This document shows, in pieces, positions 7,755-14,181 of a stretch of 21,687 bases of DNA; position 1 is the first letter of the stretch, and each line of letters starts with the position of its first letter. This stretch comes from SIG299 sp964632165 (GTDB taxonomy: Bacteria > Bacillota > Clostridia > Lachnospirales > Lachnospiraceae). Both the position numbers and the translations under genes were made by a program. The DNA lies in contig CAZWCZ010000032.1 of assembly GCA_964632165.1 (NCBI GenBank), forward strand, positions 1 to 21,687. Reading direction: 5' to 3'. A model generated the notes under the pieces. That model was given only the letters and a program-made list of their open reading frames with translations, ran no database searches and was not told the origin of the DNA.

Positions 7755-7862
7755 GTTGACACTCCCCTAACTAGAACACGGTGGTAGCCTTATATGTGAC
7801 TTCCCACTGTCCGGGCGTGTTCACGACTTTCACCCGTTAGAAACGTGCACCGCCAGGCGCAC
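7755..7862 (-). mobile_element. Probable relic of the 5' end of a group IIC intron
   Basis: On the minus strand the segment begins GTGCGCCTGGC, then has AACGGGTGAAAGTC followed by GTGAACACG, and ends with GGGGAGTGTC. This order resembles the start of class C group II introns such as the Oceanobacillus iheyensis one (GUGUGCCCGGC, AGGGUGAGAGUC, GAAC, GGGUGUC). Nested stems can be drawn: CTAAC with GTTAG, GAACACG with CGTGTTC, and GTGG with CCAC. The 5' boundary sits directly after a Rho-independent terminator, the known insertion site of class C introns. No reverse transcriptase gene and no domain V follow, so it is a truncated remnant. Family recall is from memory, not from a search. Confidence 0.6.
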
Positions 7863-7866
7863 AATT

Positions 7867-7903
7867 AAAAAAAAGCCTTGAAAACAATTGTTTTCAAGGC
7901 TTT
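7867..7903 (-). terminator. Rho-independent terminator of the tRNA unit
   Basis: A perfect palindrome (AAAGCCTTGAAAACAA and its complement, 7872-7903) is followed on the minus strand by a run of eight T residues. It ends transcription just after tRNA-Met. Confidence 0.93.
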
Positions 7904-7907
7904 ACAG

Positions 7908-7981
7908 TAGCGAGAGAGGGATTTGAACCCACGACACCACGGGTATGAACCGTGTGCTCTAGCCAACTGAGCTATCTCGCC
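7908..7981 (-). tRNA. tRNA-Met (CAT), elongator type
   Basis: A 74-base cloverleaf can be drawn: acceptor GGCGAGA with TCTCGCT, D arm GCTC/GAGC, anticodon stem CACGG/CCGTG with loop TTCATAC (anticodon CAT), and T loop TTCAAAT. It lacks the initiator features (C1-A72 mismatch and three G-C pairs in the anticodon stem). The 1:72 pair is G-U, and the T stem GTGGG/CCCTC has one U-U mismatch. No CCA is encoded. A tRNA-Ile with modified CAT anticodon is the alternative but fits less well. Confidence 0.93.
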
Positions 7982-7985
7982 ATAA

Positions 7986-8058
7986 TGGGACCTATAGGGC
8001 TCGAACCTATGACCCTCTGCTTGTAAGGCAGATGCTCTCCCAGCTGAGCTAAGATCCC
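7986..8058 (-). tRNA. tRNA-Val (TAC)
   Basis: A 73-base cloverleaf: acceptor GGGATCT with AGGTCCC and discriminator A, D arm GCTC/GAGC, anticodon stem TCTGC/GCAGA with loop CTTACAA (anticodon TAC), T arm ATAGG-TTCGAGC-CCTAT. No CCA is encoded. It is the first of two tRNAs, four bases before tRNA-Met. Confidence 0.95.
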
Positions 8059-8091
8059 ATTTACGTACCCCGTATCTGAGGTACGTTTTGT

Positions 8092-8120
8092 ATTATAGCA
8101 AGGTTTTTCCCCTTTGTCAA
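8092..8120 (-). promoter_or_regulatory. Consensus sigma-A promoter of the tRNA-Val/tRNA-Met unit
   Basis: TTGACA and TATAAT are separated by exactly 17 bases on the minus strand, a perfect match in both boxes. The short leader after it can form a stem (ACGTACC with GGGTACGT) just before tRNA-Val. Between here and cdd (8121-8203) I see an AT-rich stretch with no clear terminator for cdd. Confidence 0.93.
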
Positions 8121-8203
8121 CAACTTTTTTCTCGAATTTTGCAAAAAGTTAAAATATTTTACACAATTCCCGGGAGAATACATATCACGCCGGATTTTCC
8201 CAT

Positions 8204-8626
8204 TTACAGTACATTTTTCGGTGTAAAGCTGTAAGGAAGGAGTTCTTTCAGTGTATATCCCTTATAATCCTCTGTTCCGGTACCAAGATACACAAGAAAT
8301 TCCTCGGAATCACAAAATTCTGCAAGCACCTGCCGACACACCCCGCAAGGAGAACAAAACTCCAACGGTCCGTCTGCCTTGCCGCCGACAATTGCAATCG
8401 CGATAAACTCCGTAACGCCTTCGCTCACTGCCTTAAATAAAGCGGTCCGTTCTGCACAGTTTGTCGGTGAAAATGCTGCGTTCTCCACGTTGCATCCGCC
8501 AAAAACCGTTCCGTCCTTCGCCAGCAGTGCTGCCCCGACCTGATAATTGGAATAAGGAGAATACGAACGCTTCCGATATTCCATTGCGGTTGTCATGAGC
8601 TTCTGCTCCATTTCTTTTCCTATCAT
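8204..8626 (-). CDS. cdd: Cytidine deaminase
   Basis: Deaminates cytidine and deoxycytidine to uridine and deoxyuridine in pyrimidine salvage. From MIGKEMEQK the protein has 140 residues, in the range of the small homotetrameric type. Zinc and catalytic residues are Cys 57-Ala-Glu 59 (NCAERTA) and Cys 94/Cys 97 (SPCGVCRQ). SYSPYSNYQVGAALL and GCNVENAAF are the usual substrate-binding segments. The chosen start has GGAG seven bases upstream; upstream in-frame codons would overlap the end of deoC without a better ribosome site. It is the third gene of deoD-deoC-cdd, 19 bases after deoC. Confidence 0.96.
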   Translation of the reverse strand: MIGKEMEQKLMTTAMEYRKRSYSPYSNYQVGAALLAKDGTVFGGCNVENAAFSPTNCAERTALFKAVSEGVTEFIAIAIVGGKADGPLEFCSPCGVCRQVLAEFCDSEEFLVYLGTGTEDYKGYTLKELLPYSFTPKNVL

Positions 8627-8645
8627 AGCTTTTCTCCGCTCTCTC

Positions 8646-9311
8646 TTAATAACCGTTTGCCTGTTCGTTCTTTGCAAGCTTTACAATGCGGCTTGTTCCA
8701 AGTCTGGAAGCTCCGAGCGAAATAAACTTCTCTGCATCATCAAAAGACGCAATACCGCCTGCCGCCTTCATCTTAACATCCGGTCCGACATGTGCCGCAA
8801 ACAAAGCAATATCCTCAAATGTCGCTCCGGCTTTGGAAAACCCGGTCGAAGTTTTGATAAAATCCGCACCGGATGCCGTCACAACTTCACACATCCTGAT
8901 CTTTTCCTCTTCTGTCAAAAGGCAGGTTTCAATGATCACCTTTAATATTTTCTTACCGCAGGCAGCCTTTAACGTACGGATCTCTTCTTCTACCAGATCA
9001 AATCTTCCGTCTTTTACCCAGCCGAGATTGATCACCATATCTATCTCATCTGCTCCGTTTGCCAATGCGTCCTTCGTCTCGAATTCCTTCACCGCAGTTG
9101 TCATATACCCATTCGGAAAACCGATTACCGTGCAGATTGCCAGTTTGTCTCCAACGTATTCTTTTGCGCGTGCAACATAAGATGGCGGGATGCATACCGA
9201 AGCTGTTCCGTATGCCATTCCGTCATCACAGATCTGACGGATCTCTTCCCAGGTTGCTGTCTGTGTCAATAAAGTATGGTCTACTGTCTTAAAAATTTCT
9301 TTTCTGTCCAT
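8646..9311 (-). CDS. deoC: Deoxyribose-phosphate aldolase
   Basis: Cleaves 2-deoxyribose 5-phosphate to glyceraldehyde 3-phosphate and acetaldehyde, feeding nucleoside sugars into glycolysis. The 221 residues match the family. Counting from the second Met (MDRKEIF), the Schiff-base lysine is in FIKTSTGFS (Lys 153), with partner residues Asp 91 in DEIDMVIN and Lys 182 in MKAAGGIAS. Two ATG codons are adjacent; the second (9311) has the better distance from AGGAGG, the first (9314) is almost on top of it. The ribosome site overlaps the deoD stop, so the two are tightly linked. Confidence 0.97.
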   Translation of the reverse strand: MDRKEIFKTVDHTLLTQTATWEEIRQICDDGMAYGTASVCIPPSYVARAKEYVGDKLAICTVIGFPNGYMTTAVKEFETKDALANGADEIDMVINLGWVKDGRFDLVEEEIRTLKAACGKKILKVIIETCLLTEEEKIRMCEVVTASGADFIKTSTGFSKAGATFEDIALFAAHVGPDVKMKAAGGIASFDDAEKFISLGASRLGTSRIVKLAKNEQANGY

Positions 9312-9320
9312 CATTTCCTC

Positions 9321-10022
9321 CTATGCTAACTCCAGAGCCACTTCCATCATTTCATGGAAAGAATTCTGTCTGTCTTCTGCGGAGAGTTCTTCTCCCGTAT
9401 ATAAGTGATCGGAAATCGTCAGCATGCAAAGTGCTTTTTTCCCTGCTCTTGCGGCATTCAGATACAGTGCAGCCGCTTCCATCTCCACGCAGAGTACCTG
9501 CATCTTCTTCCAGCTGTCATTTACCGTCTTATCATCATTATAGAAAATGTCAGAGGAAAGTACGTTGCCTACTGCCACGTTTATTCCCTTGCCTTCTGCA
9601 ACCTCTACTGCCTTTCTCAACAGACCGTAATCTGCGATCGGAGCGATCGTACCCGGCAGATTATACTGGCTGGCATAATTAGAGTTTGTGGATGCGCCCA
9701 TGCCGATAACAAGATCTCTTAACTTAACATCGTCAGAAATGCCGCCGGCAGAACCAATGCGGATCACGGCATCAACATCATAAAAATTGAACAGTTCATA
9801 GGAATAAATGCCAATGGACGGCATTCCCATACCGCCTCCCATCACGGAAACTTCTTTTCCCTTATAAGTTCCGGTGTAGCCAAACATATTTCTTACTGTG
9901 TTAAAACATTTTACATTTTCAAGATAATGCTCTGCAATATACTTTGCACGGAGCGGATCGCCCGGCATCAATACTGTTTTTGCAATGTCACCTTTCTGTG
10001 CCGCATTATGTGGTGTTGCCAT
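9321..10022 (-). CDS. deoD: Purine-nucleoside phosphorylase, hexameric DeoD type
   Basis: Splits purine (deoxy)ribonucleosides with phosphate into base and sugar 1-phosphate. From MATPHNAAQKGD the protein has 233 residues, the standard length. Characteristic parts are His 5, the phosphate-binding GDPLRAKYI (21-29), GGGMGMPSIGIYSYEL (62-77), RIGSAGG (88-94), CVEMEAAALY (178-187) and the catalytic Asp 205 in SDHL. The start is set by AGGAGG nine bases upstream; the frame is open further up but overlaps the promoter. It is the first gene of the nucleoside operon. The phosphopentomutase needed between DeoD and DeoC is not in the window. Confidence 0.97.
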   Translation of the reverse strand: MATPHNAAQKGDIAKTVLMPGDPLRAKYIAEHYLENVKCFNTVRNMFGYTGTYKGKEVSVMGGGMGMPSIGIYSYELFNFYDVDAVIRIGSAGGISDDVKLRDLVIGMGASTNSNYASQYNLPGTIAPIADYGLLRKAVEVAEGKGINVAVGNVLSSDIFYNDDKTVNDSWKKMQVLCVEMEAAALYLNAARAGKKALCMLTISDHLYTGEELSAEDRQNSFHEMMEVALELA

Positions 10023-10058
10023 ATTTAAAAACCTCCTGATTCTTATGATTCTGTAGTT

Positions 10059-10071
10059 GGAGATGATCTCC
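10059..10071 (-). promoter_or_regulatory. Inverted repeat in the deoD leader
   Basis: GGAGAT and ATCTCC form a perfect 6+1+6 inverted repeat between the predicted transcription start and the deoD ribosome site. It could be an operator or a small RNA stem that includes a false Shine-Dalgarno. There is no regulator gene nearby to support either reading. Confidence 0.35.
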
Positions 10072-10092
10072 TTTTTCATTTGCTTCAGCGCC

Positions 10093-10121
10093 ATTTTACC
10101 ACATACCGGAAGAAAAGACAA
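10093..10121 (-). promoter_or_regulatory. Sigma-A promoter of deoD-deoC-cdd
   Basis: TTGTCT and TAAAAT are separated by 17 bases on the minus strand. The -35 box begins four bases after the stop codon of the GerA-like gene. No terminator separates the two, so the nucleoside genes may also receive read-through. Confidence 0.8.
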
Positions 10122-10125
10122 GATT

Positions 10126-11568
10126 TCACTTCACATCGGTACTCCCCTTTCCGCGTTTCCATTTCCAGTCTGTCGGCAGACTGACACGGAACAGGCGTTT
10201 TGCCAGTTTTCCGGGATGGAACGGGAACAGCGGGTAGATATAGCTTTTTCCACCGATCACTTTGTTGCTTGCAATAGAATATATAAAGAAAATGACTCCC
10301 GCCAAAAATCCCCGGACGCCGAAGAAATGCGTTGCGATCAATGTCAGTATCCGGAAAAACTTAATGGCATAACCAAGTTCATAACTGGCCTGCGTATAAT
10401 TAGCAAGGATCACAAACGCCATGTACAACAGCGGTTCTGAATTAAACCATCCCGAAGATACCGCAAATTCCCCGACCACCAATGCAGAGATCACGCTGAG
10501 CGGCAGGCTTAGCATACTTGGTGTATTCAAAGCCGCAAGCCTCAGTCCGTCAATGGAAAACTCCAATAAAAGGAACTGCCAGATAAGCGGAATGTTCATC
10601 GGTTCTTTCAGTGCAATAAATGCAAAACTTTCCGGAAGGCGTTCCGGCTGCTGCATCAGGAGTAAAAACAATGGCGTCAGTACAAATGCAAGAATGTTGG
10701 CCAATACCCTGCTTAAACGGAGATAAGTCCCCGTTATCGGAGGAAAATAGTAATCGTCTGCTTCTTCGATCATATCAAATATCGTTGTGGGAAGTATCAT
10801 TGCCGCCGGCGAATTATCCACAAAAATAACAATGTTTCCTTCCAGCAGTGACGCTGTCGCTGTATCCGGTCGCTCCGAAAACTTAAACTTAGGAAAAGGA
10901 TTCCACCAGGACTTCGTATACAGACATTCTGCAAGACTTTCCTGATTCATTGTCAGCGATTCCACATCAATCTTTCGGATACGTTCTTTGATCTCATCCA
11001 GGTAGCTTTTATCTGTCCTGCCTTCCATATAGCACACTACAACATCCGTATGAGATACTGTTCCGACATTCATATGCTCCATTGTCAGCTTCGGGTCACG
11101 GATCCTCCGCCGTATCAATGCCGTATTGCAGACCAGAGTTTCCACAAAACCGTCTCTGGAGCCGCGCATGACCTTATCTTTTTCGGGTTCCTGCATACTT
11201 CTTGTCGGATAAGTTCTTATGTCCAGTGCGACCACTTCCTGATATCCGTCTATCAGAATACACGGCATTCCTGAAAGCACCGCAAGAATAACCTGTTCTT
11301 TTTTTTCAAGAAGTTCCGCCTCCATATAAGGCAGCTGCCGTTTTACAAATTCTTCTGCACGATCCGGCATATCCTCCGGTAAGATTTCCGCGAAGCCGCT
11401 CATCATTTTCTGCATCATTTCATCTTTTATCATCCCGTCAATAAAAATCAGAGCCGCTGCCTGTTCTGAAACGAAGAATTCATGAACCGTCACATCAAAA
11501 TTTTTTTCTGTACGAAGTTCTTTCCGATACCACTCTTTCTTCGATTGAAATTCTGCAGATTTTCCCAT
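10126..11568 (-). CDS. GerA-family spore germination protein, SpoVAF-like
   Basis: Membrane protein of the spore inner membrane, related to the A subunit of nutrient germination receptors. From MGKSAEFQSK the protein has 480 residues, close to GerAA. The first 275 residues are soluble and include GSRDGFVETLVCNTALIRRRIRDP near 136-159, the family signature, followed by SERPDTATASLLEGN and IVIFVDNSPAA. Several membrane segments follow between about 285 and 435. The FNSEPLLYMAF and YTQASYELGYAIKFFR segments recall SpoVAF more than receptor subunits, from memory. No B or C subunit and no spoVA gene is adjacent, so it stands alone. The start is set by GGAGG nine bases upstream; that site lies inside a terminator-like hairpin. 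A sporulation sigma promoter is expected, but only a weak candidate is visible. Confidence 0.9.
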   Translation of the reverse strand: MGKSAEFQSKKEWYRKELRTEKNFDVTVHEFFVSEQAAALIFIDGMIKDEMMQKMMSGFAEILPEDMPDRAEEFVKRQLPYMEAELLEKKEQVILAVLSGMPCILIDGYQEVVALDIRTYPTRSMQEPEKDKVMRGSRDGFVETLVCNTALIRRRIRDPKLTMEHMNVGTVSHTDVVVCYMEGRTDKSYLDEIKERIRKIDVESLTMNQESLAECLYTKSWWNPFPKFKFSERPDTATASLLEGNIVIFVDNSPAAMILPTTIFDMIEEADDYYFPPITGTYLRLSRVLANILAFVLTPLFLLLMQQPERLPESFAFIALKEPMNIPLIWQFLLLEFSIDGLRLAALNTPSMLSLPLSVISALVVGEFAVSSGWFNSEPLLYMAFVILANYTQASYELGYAIKFFRILTLIATHFFGVRGFLAGVIFFIYSIASNKVIGGKSYIYPLFPFHPGKLAKRLFRVSLPTDWKWKRGKGSTDVK

Positions 11569-11616
11569 AAAAAAACTACCTCCGTCCTGTACCATCACAT
11601 TCTCAAAGGTAGTTTT
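11569..11616 (-). terminator. Terminator-like hairpin that also covers the Shine-Dalgarno of the GerA-like gene
   Basis: AAAACTACCT (11616-11607) and AGGTAGTTTT (11581-11572) form ten perfect pairs around a 25-base loop, with seven T residues running up to the start codon at 11568. The right arm includes most of the ribosome site GGAGG (11583-11579). It would stop transcripts coming from the DUF4097 gene and block translation of any that read through. Confidence 0.75.
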
Positions 11617-11639
11617 CTTCTTTCTTCTGTATTTTATTC
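11610..11639 (-). promoter_or_regulatory. Weak candidate sigma-G promoter for the GerA-like gene
   Basis: GAATA (11639-11635) fits the sigma-G -35 consensus GHATR. After 18 bases comes AAAACTA (11616-11610), which matches five of seven positions of the -10 consensus CATWHTA. It overlaps the DUF4097 stop codon. The match is partial and this stretch is A-rich, so it may be chance. If real, transcripts would start within or after the left arm of the hairpin. Confidence 0.25.
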
Positions 11640-12566
11640 CGTGAAATTTATCGATACTCTTCCCGAACCGGACTCGATCACAAACGAATTTGCGGCATCT
11701 TCATACGTGATCTTTCTTTCACTTTCTTTTTTCCCGTTGATGTACATTCCTCCGCTTCCGAGGTCGGCACGGATATTATAGTCTGCCTCTTTCCCTTCAA
11801 TGTTCAGATTGAGTGAACCGCTCCCTGTATCAAAGATGCAGTTTCCGGTCAGAACTCCGTGATAAGTCACTCTGCCGGAACCGCTGTCAAGCAAAAGATT
11901 CTCTGCAATCACTTCCTCAAACGTACAGATTCCTGACCCGGTATTAAGCCTTGTCTCCCCCAATCGGCAATCCATTACCTTTAATATACCGGATCCCGTA
12001 TCCAGTCGTGATCTTTCTGCCTCAATATTCTGTACTTTTATGCTGCCGGAACCTCCGTCAATCCGAAGTTCTTCTGTCGTCAGATCTAAAAGTTCCAATT
12101 CTCCTGCCCCGTGATCAACCGTTATCTCCTTCAGAAGAACACCTTCCGGTACGGTAATAGAAAGGACTGCATTATTCTCTCCAATATGAAATCCAAAAAC
12201 CTTCCTTGATTCATTCCTGCATATAAGTTCCCCGTCTTTGATCAGGAACTCATAAGCTTCCGGAATATTTTCATACGTTGCTTCAAACTTTTCTCCTGTC
12301 TGTATGATAAATTTCCCATCTACTCCGTCTGCCTTTATCACAAGAACCGGTTCTGTTACTTCAAACACACCGCTTTTTACGTTTTCATTTTTTCCAAACA
12401 TTGAAATTCCCTCCTCTATTATTTTAAAAATATCCTCACCGAAATCGAAGTCTTCTTTTGCAAGTGCTTTTACTATCGTTACTCCTGTCGTTACACAACC
12501 GGCAACAACAGAACCGGCGAGCAAAAGTGCAAGCAGGATCGCTCCGTATTTCACTAATGTTTTCAT
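11634..12566 (-). CDS. DUF4097-type surface or lipoprotein with beta-repeat GSG motifs
   Basis: Function unknown; proteins with this repeat (DUF4097, putative adhesin-like) commonly sit near envelope-stress genes. The product has 310 residues from MKTLVKYG. The N-terminus is a signal peptide ending in a lipobox-like VVAGC (Cys 24), so it may be lipid-anchored. From the middle on it has repeated strands ending in GSG, about 20 residues apart (GGSGSIKV, LDTGSGILKV, LNTGSGICTF, LDSGSGRVTY, FDTGSGSLNL, ADLGSGGMYI, IESGSGRVSI), as in a right-handed beta solenoid. The start codon at 12566 is preceded by GGAG with six bases spacing; the ATG at 12578 has a poor site. It follows the LiaF-like gene by 145 bases and probably shares its transcript. 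Confidence 0.85.
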   Translation of the reverse strand: MKTLVKYGAILLALLLAGSVVAGCVTTGVTIVKALAKEDFDFGEDIFKIIEEGISMFGKNENVKSGVFEVTEPVLVIKADGVDGKFIIQTGEKFEATYENIPEAYEFLIKDGELICRNESRKVFGFHIGENNAVLSITVPEGVLLKEITVDHGAGELELLDLTTEELRIDGGSGSIKVQNIEAERSRLDTGSGILKVMDCRLGETRLNTGSGICTFEEVIAENLLLDSGSGRVTYHGVLTGNCIFDTGSGSLNLNIEGKEADYNIRADLGSGGMYINGKKESERKITYEDAANSFVIESGSGRVSINFTE

Positions 12567-12606
12567 GTTAATCTCCATTCCGAAGCGTATTTTTTTCGAC
12601 AGGCGG

Positions 12607-12633
12607 GCAGAAATTCAAGCAAGAGATTTCTGC
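12607..12633 (-). other. Inverted repeat between the LiaF-like and DUF4097 genes
   Basis: GCAGAAAT and ATTTCTGC form eight perfect pairs around an 11-base loop. No T-run follows on either strand, so it is not a simple terminator; an mRNA processing or stability element is possible. Confidence 0.35.
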
Positions 12634-12647
12634 TCTGCCATCAGGAC

Positions 12648-12710
12648 TTATTTGTGACGCTCCGGCACAAACAGCCGTGGAAAAACCAGCTCATCATAAT
12701 AGTTTTCCAC
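12648..12710 (-). CDS. Candidate 20-residue peptide ORF
   Basis: A GTG codon lies eight bases after a GGAGGT that itself codes for the end of the LiaF-like protein. It opens the reading frame MENYYDELVFPRLFVPERHK, ending in TAA. A second frame from the same ribosome site starts at the overlapping ATG (12712) and gives 23 codons ending at 12641 (MWKTIMMSWFFHGCLC...). Only one can be right, and neither may be. The GTG frame has the more protein-like composition. It could also be the relic of a longer gene. No homologue is known to me. Confidence 0.3.
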   Translation of the reverse strand: MENYYDELVFPRLFVPERHK

Positions 12711-12711
12711 A

Positions 12712-13383
12712 TTATTTTACCTCCACACCGCCAAACAACGCTGTCGCATTTACATATACCGTTGGTGCTTCACTGTCCTTATTTGAAATAAAATGATTAC
12801 TGCAGCCGCCGAACAGAGACGTATCCCCCAGGCGTACTTTCACATTTACGGGAAGCAGGATTTCAATACCTCCAAACACCGCCAGAGCGTCAATGGAAAC
12901 ATTCTGCGTGATGACTGCTCTTCGCAGGTCCAGTGTGATCCCACCAAATATCGCTTCACAATCCATCCCCGGGAACTCTTCTTCTATCAGTAGCTTTTTC
13001 CCGGAAAACACCACACTCTCTGTCTTTTTGTCCGACGTTTTGATGGACACCTTCCTTATCCCGATATGGAACAGATTCTTAAAAATCAGGATCACACCGA
13101 TCACAATGAACACCGACGGCAAAAACAACGCCGCCAGCGTATCCCAGGTAATAAGATCGCGGCAGGCAGCAAGCATCGACACTCCTGCCAAAAGCCACAG
13201 TGTATTGGAAATCCTGATGCCGTTTTCTACAATATGGATCACTGCCGGAACGATCAGAAACAGCGTCCACCATCCGTCAAAAAACAGCTGAAATTCCCAT
13301 GCCCCGCTCATTCCGCCAAGCACTCCGATTCCAATGGAAACAAAAACCAGTCCCCATAAAACATTTCCGATTCTTTTTCTCAT
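12712..13383 (-). CDS. LiaF-like membrane protein (four helices plus beta-repeat domain)
   Basis: Probably a sensor or modulator in the cytoplasmic membrane; LiaF of Bacillus inhibits the LiaRS envelope-stress system. From MRKRIGNVLWG the protein has 223 residues. Four hydrophobic segments lie at about 8-26, 32-52, 57-75 and 83-105. The C-terminal soluble part repeats an FGG motif (AIFGGITLDLR, AVFGGIEILLP, SLFGGCSNHF, ALFGGVEVK), as in LiaF/DUF2154-type domains. The start at 13383 has GGGAG upstream; a TTG further up would give 22 extra polar residues without a ribosome site. The gene follows the rplT terminator, so it begins a new unit. No liaR/liaS-type kinase or regulator is in the window. 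Confidence 0.82.
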   Translation of the reverse strand: MRKRIGNVLWGLVFVSIGIGVLGGMSGAWEFQLFFDGWWTLFLIVPAVIHIVENGIRISNTLWLLAGVSMLAACRDLITWDTLAALFLPSVFIVIGVILIFKNLFHIGIRKVSIKTSDKKTESVVFSGKKLLIEEEFPGMDCEAIFGGITLDLRRAVITQNVSIDALAVFGGIEILLPVNVKVRLGDTSLFGGCSNHFISNKDSEAPTVYVNATALFGGVEVK

Positions 13384-13435
13384 AACATTCTCCCATCGCA
13401 TGATTTCTTTTGTTATCTTTATCTTATTACAAGAA

Positions 13436-13451
13436 ATGCAAATATGCAAAT
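13436..13451 (-). repeat. Tandem octamer ATTTGCAT x2 upstream of the LiaF-like gene
   Basis: Two perfect head-to-tail copies of ATTTGCAT lie about 55-70 bases before the LiaF-like start. No clear -35/-10 pair could be placed, so they may be part of a promoter or a regulator site. Confidence 0.35.
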
Positions 13452-13485
13452 TAGAGTTTGATGAGAAAAATCAAAAAAACGGCAC

Positions 13486-13517
13486 AAAAAAAGCTCCCCG
13501 ACGATTCGGAGAGCTTT
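13486..13517 (-). terminator. Terminator of infC-rpmI-rplT
   Basis: On the minus strand AGCTCTCCGA and TCGGGGAGCT form a ten-base stem with one mismatch and a four-base loop, followed by seven T residues. It lies 12 bases after the rplT stop. Confidence 0.92.
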
Positions 13518-13529
13518 GATCTTATTCAA

Positions 13530-13886
13530 TTAAGCAAGCTTGCTCTTTGCTAATTCTGCAAGTGCCGCAAAACCTTCTGCATCATTTACAGCGAGTTCAG
13601 CTAACATCTTTCTGTTTACCTGAACATCAGCTAACTTTAAACCATACATGAACTTGCTGTAGGAAAGACCATTCATTCTGGCAGCTGCATTGATTCTTGC
13701 GATCCATAACTGTCTGAACTGTCTCTTCTTCTGCTTTCTGCCTGCATAAGAGGATGTTAATGCTCTCATTACGGACTGTTTAGCAATTCTATACTGCTTA
13801 CTTCTGGCACCTCTGTAGCCCTTAGCCAGCTTTAATACTCTATTATGCTTCTTCTTAGCGTTCATTCCGCCTTTAACTCTTGCCAT
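13530..13886 (-). CDS. rplT: 50S ribosomal protein L20
   Basis: Early-assembly protein of the large subunit, binding 23S rRNA. It has 118 residues, the standard length, beginning MARVKGGMNAKKKHNRVLKLAKGYRG and rich in Lys and Arg, with the helical LWIARINAAARMNGLSYSKF segment. It is the last gene of infC-rpmI-rplT. In Bacillus L20 represses its own operon through the infC leader, and a comparable leader is present here. An AGGAGG-type site precedes the start. Confidence 0.99.
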   Translation of the reverse strand: MARVKGGMNAKKKHNRVLKLAKGYRGARSKQYRIAKQSVMRALTSSYAGRKQKKRQFRQLWIARINAAARMNGLSYSKFMYGLKLADVQVNRKMLAELAVNDAEGFAALAELAKSKLA

Positions 13887-13913
13887 TGTCTTTTTCCCTC
13901 CTTACACCAAATC

Positions 13914-14111
13914 CTACAGATATGGTAAAATCTTCTTCATATTCTTTTCGTTTGTCTTGTCTGTCATGGTAGCTTTTCTAAGATTTCTCTTAGTCTTTGT
14001 GGACTTCTTAGTGAGGATGTGCTGCTTACCAGCTTTCATTCTCTTTAACTTTCCTGTACCAGTCATTGTAAAACGCTTTGCTGCTGCTTTACTTGTTTTT
14101 ACCTTAGGCAT
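13914..14111 (-). CDS. rpmI: 50S ribosomal protein L35
   Basis: Small basic protein of the large ribosomal subunit. It has 65 residues, the typical size, and reads MPKVKTSKAAAKRFTMTGTGKLKR at the N-terminus, with TKKSTKTKRNLRKAT in the middle. It lies between infC and rplT, the usual order, with AAGGAGG before the ATG and 27 bases to rplT. Confidence 0.99.
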   Translation of the reverse strand: MPKVKTSKAAAKRFTMTGTGKLKRMKAGKQHILTKKSTKTKRNLRKATMTDKTNEKNMKKILPYL

Positions 14112-14181
14112 TGTTTCTTCCTCCTTAAATCTTCCGGTTCAACCGTTGTTCTTCGATTTTACTTAATGCTTTCGCAATTAA

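Noticed and set aside
12607..12633. Terminator between the LiaF-like and DUF4097 genes
   Set aside because: The hairpin is good, but no T-run follows on the minus strand.
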